Shown here: positions 36,288-38,822 of the stretch, one piece after another
Layout: each line of letters starts with the position of its first letter
Position numbering within the stretch: position 1 is the first letter of the stretch
DNA from: Cellvibrionaceae bacterium
GTDB taxonomy: Bacteria; Pseudomonadota; Gammaproteobacteria; Pseudomonadales; Cellvibrionaceae
Direction of reading: 5' to 3'
Length of the DNA stretch: 38,822 nt
Assembly (NCBI GenBank): GCA_028281575.1
Contig: JANQJP010000095.1
Coordinates: 1-38,822, forward strand
Position numbers and translations under genes: made by a program
Notes under the pieces: model-generated
The model's database searches: none
What the model saw: only the letters and a program-made list of their open reading frames with translations
What the model was told of the DNA's origin: nothing

Positions 36288-36908
36288 CTATCCAGCGGGT
36301 AGGCGAGCGAGATGAAAAGCGGCGCCTTCAAGCGCATCTTTGAGCATATGCATGGGCAGCTTCTCGTCATTTTTAAAAAAAGCAGCATGACTCGTCATCT
36401 GTATACGGTCGAGAAGATCGCCTGACTGGACCTCGTAGATAAGCAAATGCACGGTGACCTTGTCTCTGCCCCGCTCACTTCCAGGGTGCAAATGCGGGCC
36501 CTCCTGGAATTCGTGTCGAGTATTTAATTTATTTTTCACTTGAACGAGCTTGGGTATCAACAGAATTTCGCAACCTGCAAGGCTGGCGCGCAATATCGCC
36601 CGTTCGAAATCTGTTGTCGCTTTTAACGTTGCGCTATGAGGAAAAACGCCGCCAAAGGCATCCAAAAATGCAGTATTCAACATCGCCGTCGTACGTGGGT
36701 TAGGCGCGCTTTGATCAACTGCAAGCGGCATCAACGCTATAGAAGTACTTTGGGCGAGGCCCCATTCGGCCTCTCTGTAAATACGATGGGTATCGGCAAC
36801 CCCGGCGTTACTCATAGCGCGCTTAAACTCATGGTTTACATAGCTACTCGTGCACGCAATAAGTGTGATAGGTAGAAGCAACGAAAATACGATTTTAAGG
36901 GTTCTCAT
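36288..36908 (-). CDS. Putative lipoprotein of unknown function
   Basis: This 206-residue protein has a signal peptide and lipobox (LITLIAC-like, LPITLIAC at residues 12-19), so Cys19 should be lipidated. The mature part alternates short strands and helices (SIALMPLAVDQSAPNPRTTAMLNTAFLDAFGGVF; CEILLIPKLVQVKNKL; VTVHLLIYEVQSGDLLDRI). This resembles the domain of DUF4823-type lipoproteins from Pseudomonas relatives, but the assignment is by memory only. The stop is 3 bases from the ETF-QO stop, so the genes converge. No operon partner is visible. Confidence 0.75.
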   Translation of the reverse strand: MRTLKIVFSLLLPITLIACTSSYVNHEFKRAMSNAGVADTHRIYREAEWGLAQSTSIALMPLAVDQSAPNPRTTAMLNTAFLDAFGGVFPHSATLKATTDFERAILRASLAGCEILLIPKLVQVKNKLNTRHEFQEGPHLHPGSERGRDKVTVHLLIYEVQSGDLLDRIQMTSHAAFFKNDEKLPMHMLKDALEGAAFHLARLPAG

Positions 36909-36992
36909 AATGCAAGCACCTCTAGTGTGGGTGTCGACTGACCCAAAAATAAGTTTAGCTAAACACTTAGCATAGGACTAAAAGACGCAGTG

Positions 36993-37838
36993 ATGATGAA
37001 AGACGATAGTTTTGCTGAACTCCTAGCCGTAGAAGCCTGCGGTGAAGACGTATTTAAGAACGTCTCTCACCGGGAAAACTTCAGGCAGACCCTGTTTGGT
37101 GGCCAAGTACTGGCTCAGGCCTTAATGGCCGCAAGTCTAACGGTAGATGATCGTGCACCGCACTCTCTCCACGCATATTTTCTTCGTCCCGGCGCCAGCA
37201 GTGATCCGGTTTTTTATGACGTCGAGCGTATACGCGATGGCAATAGTGTCTCCAGCCGAAGAGTGGTTGCGCGCCAGCAAGACAAAGTTATCTTTTATTT
37301 ATCTGCGTCGTTTCATATCCACGAAGATGGATACACGCACCAACGTTGGACGCCCAGTAATCTGCCCAGCCCTGAAGAACTGTTGGGGGAAAGAGACGCG
37401 AGTAATGATATCCCCGAACACAATAACGGCGAGGATGCAGCCAGCCCGTTTTTAATTTTACCGATCCCGGAGAATTTTTTTACCTCGACCAAGCGCCACG
37501 CACCTGAAACGAAGTTTTGGATTAAGACATTGAGCCAACTTAACTCTGCCCAGCGCTATCAAAACGCAGCACTCGCTTTTGCATCGGATTTGGGTTTGCT
37601 GGCCACCGCCGTACTTCCCCACCCCACAAGCTTGTTTGAAAAGGACTTGATGGCTGCAAGTATTGATCACGCCATGTGGTTCCACAGTGATCAAGTCAAT
37701 ATGAACGATTGGCTACTTTGTCACACACAAAGCCCATGGGCGGGAAAAGCGCGAGGCTTTGCCAATGCCTCCATTTACGACCGCCACGGAAGCTTAGTCG
37801 CTTCGACTGCTCAAGAAGGGCTTATTAGGCCACTCTAA
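36993..37838 (+). CDS. tesB: Acyl-CoA thioesterase II
   Basis: This double-hotdog acyl-CoA hydrolase (E. coli TesB 286 residues) releases fatty acids from acyl-CoA. The N-terminal FGGQVLAQALMAA, HSLHAYFLRPG and SSRRVVARQQDKVIFYLSASFH blocks are diagnostic. The C-terminal DHAMWFHSD and STAQEGLIR carry the conserved catalytic Asp and Gln. The reading frame opens with GTG at 36990 followed by two ATGs (36993 and 36996), and AGGA at 36974-36977 is somewhat distant. Start choice is therefore uncertain by one or two residues. It sits near the ETF genes, in keeping with fatty acid metabolism. Confidence 0.93.
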   Translation: MMKDDSFAELLAVEACGEDVFKNVSHRENFRQTLFGGQVLAQALMAASLTVDDRAPHSLHAYFLRPGASSDPVFYDVERIRDGNSVSSRRVVARQQDKVIFYLSASFHIHEDGYTHQRWTPSNLPSPEELLGERDASNDIPEHNNGEDAASPFLILPIPENFFTSTKRHAPETKFWIKTLSQLNSAQRYQNAALAFASDLGLLATAVLPHPTSLFEKDLMAASIDHAMWFHSDQVNMNDWLLCHTQSPWAGKARGFANASIYDRHGSLVASTAQEGLIRPL

Positions 37839-37914
37839 GGTCTGTTCACACTGCGCTTTGCGCAGGCGTGTCTATACTTATCCTGGTTGTGCATGAGATT
37901 TATGAGGGCTTTAA

Positions 37915-38256
37915 ATGGCAAATGAGAAAAGTATCACTTATGCGATTAAAACGCTTAATCCGTTGACAAACGCGCTCGAAGACGCATTTTGGGATACCTC
38001 CGAGTTACAGGTCAAAGATCGTATTTTCGACTTGGTGATTTCCATTCACGCAGAATTGAACGAACTTGCCAAGTTGAGCGTCAGCGATCTGGACTTGCCC
38101 TACGAACCGATCACGCGAGAATTCGCAAATTGCTGTATAAAACTCAGCGTGCTTATGGATAACGTCGACAACTGGTTTCCGAGAACATCGACAGCACAGC
38201 GACTTAAAGCAGCGCTGCCGGAATCAGCAAGTTTGCTCAAAGAGTGTGAGTTATAA
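37915..38256 (+). CDS. Hypothetical protein, 113 residues
   Basis: This is a small, acidic, mostly helical soluble protein without a recognised motif (for example VKDRIFDLVISIHAELNELAKLSVSDLDLPYEPI). GAGGG (37904-37908) lies at good spacing before ATG 37915. It lies 76 bases after tesB and could be cotranscribed. No membrane segment or signal peptide is seen. Function unknown. Confidence 0.75.
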   Translation: MANEKSITYAIKTLNPLTNALEDAFWDTSELQVKDRIFDLVISIHAELNELAKLSVSDLDLPYEPITREFANCCIKLSVLMDNVDNWFPRTSTAQRLKAALPESASLLKECEL

Positions 38257-38357
38257 CCAAATGTTCGCTTTTTTTCGGCTCAATTCATGTGATAGATAAT
38301 TGGGCTCTAAATATCGAATAGATATGAAAATATAGTTTAAGCATAGCGACAAGCATG

Positions 38358-38386
38358 GTGGCAATCGAATTATTTTGAACCATACT
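38358..38386 (+). promoter_or_regulatory. Possible promoter of the small RNA
   Basis: GTGGCA (38358-38363) and CATACT (38381-38386) are spaced by 17 bases. Each matches the sigma-70 consensus at 4 of 6 positions. The predicted start (about 38392) coincides with the 5' end of the first hairpin of the candidate RNA. Confidence 0.4.
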
Positions 38387-38391
38387 AAAAA

Positions 38392-38526
38392 TACGACATC
38401 GCACCTCCCCCAATGTGAGATGTCGTAAACGCTACGTTGTAGCGGTTGTTGAGGATGTATGTCCTTAATGTTTCACTCCTAATGGTCCTAGCCCGACGTA
38501 TCCCCCGAGACGTCGGGCTTTTTTTT
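38392..38526 (+). ncRNA. Candidate small regulatory RNA with C-rich loops
   Basis: Three hairpins stand in a row. The first is TACGACATC-(G)-CAC with GTG-(A)-GATGTCGTA (38392-38427), with loop CTCCCCCAAT. The second is CGCTAC-GTT-GTAGCG (38430-38444). The third is the terminator with loop ATCCCCCGAG (38490-38519). C-rich loops can pair with Shine-Dalgarno sequences, as in several known trans-acting small RNAs. No reading frame is needed to explain the structure. Confidence 0.55.
38490..38526 (+). terminator. Strong Rho-independent terminator
   Basis: AGCCCGACGT (38490-38499) and ACGTCGGGCT (38510-38519) form a perfect 10-bp stem with a 10-base loop, followed by a T run from 38519 through 38526. 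It ends the candidate small RNA and could also end the tesB-hypothetical transcript. Confidence 0.92.
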
Positions 38527-38730
38527 GCTCTTACTTAAGCTATTACTGCGTTGAGCTCGAAGATTCAAATATTTGTGCCTTCGAGGCGCTTGCGCGCAGG
38601 TGATATGTTCAAAAAACGCATGAATACCTGCAAGCAGGGCCGGCCCAAAATCATAGATAAGAGTCGTTACGCGGAACGAAGCAATGCTTCGCTTGAATCC
38701 GCTCCAGCCCTGCAGCTCCGCCAATTCATC

Positions 38731-38822
38731 TCGATAACTGCTCCTGCGTTATTCTACCTCCTGCATCCATGCAGTCGTCGATAACTGCTCCTGCGTTGCT
38801 CTAACACCCGCCATCCATGCAG
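38731..38822. repeat. Tandem repeat element E, truncated by the window end
   Basis: TCGATAACTGCTCCTGCGTT occurs twice (38731-38750 and 38778-38797) with a 47-base period. The palindrome CTGCATCCATGCAG (38761-38774) follows the first copy, and CCATCCATGCAG (38811-38822) follows the second. On the minus strand these apices read GGAT. Part of it (38783-38819) matches element B. A short palindrome CGAAGCA-A-TGCTTCG (38677-38691) and GGGCCGGCCC (38637-38646) lie nearby and may belong to the same element. Confidence 0.8.

Noticed and set aside
38488-38724. 78-residue open frame on the minus strand
   Set aside because: It runs from repeat-like sequence next to element E across the strong terminator on the other strand. 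It is best explained as repeat-derived sequence rather than a gene.
38731-38822. Possible CRISPR-like array
   Set aside because: Only two repeat units are present, the sequence between them is itself palindromic and related to other elements, and no cas gene is nearby.

Overview
The window looks like part of a gammaproteobacterial chromosome with moderate GC content. The evidence is a Prc/Tsp tail-specific protease, ETF plus ETF:ubiquinone oxidoreductase, TesB, LldP-type lactate permease, a PmrA/QseB-like two-component system with an RND pump, an FNR/Anr-type box, and interspersed long-hairpin repeats. A Cellvibrionales-like marine or soil bacterium would fit, but that placement is inference. 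No rRNA, tRNA, phage or CRISPR locus was found.

Layout. Positions 1-88 may hold the 3' end of an unidentified gene. At 128-2864 a lactate permease is divergent from a D-lactate dehydrogenase. At 3017-3780 there is a Phd/VapC-type toxin-antitoxin pair with its own promoter and operators. At 4241-7099 an FNR/Anr box precedes a Kef-type cation/proton antiporter overlapping a tandem universal stress protein. Positions 7161-17331 (minus strand) form a long B12 uptake and salvage operon: riboswitch, btuB, cobO, cobQ, btuC, btuD, cobU, cobT, cobC, cobS, btuF. Divergently, 17352-20471 (plus strand) carries a promoter, a riboswitch-like leader, cbiB, cobD and a lone ABC-type membrane protein. Together these genes can import corrinoids and complete cobinamide side-chain and nucleotide-loop assembly. 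No corrin-ring synthesis genes are present here, so the strain appears to be a salvager as far as this window shows.

Positions 20949-27580 (minus strand) hold a response regulator, a sensor kinase, and an RND pump with its adaptor. A PmrA-type box (CTTAAG-N5-CTTAAT) precedes both the regulator and the adaptor gene. Positions 27706-32556 contain a small unknown gene, the Prc protease, and a membrane protein that looks like a catalytically dead hybrid histidine kinase. Positions 32646-36284 hold etfBA divergent from ETF-QO. Next come a lipoprotein, TesB and a small hypothetical gene, then a probable small RNA (38392-38526) with C-rich loops and a strong terminator.

The most unusual feature is a set of intergenic hairpin elements (14356-14536, 20522-20660, 20753-20858, 26635-26826, and 38731 to the window end). 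Four have long, perfect inverted-repeat arms (17-32 bp) whose sequence differs in each copy. They enclose short stem-loops that repeatedly present GGAT at the apex. Two of the elements sit between genes inside operons. Their repeated NNCANGGATGNN hairpins resemble the binding-site consensus of CsrA/RsmA.
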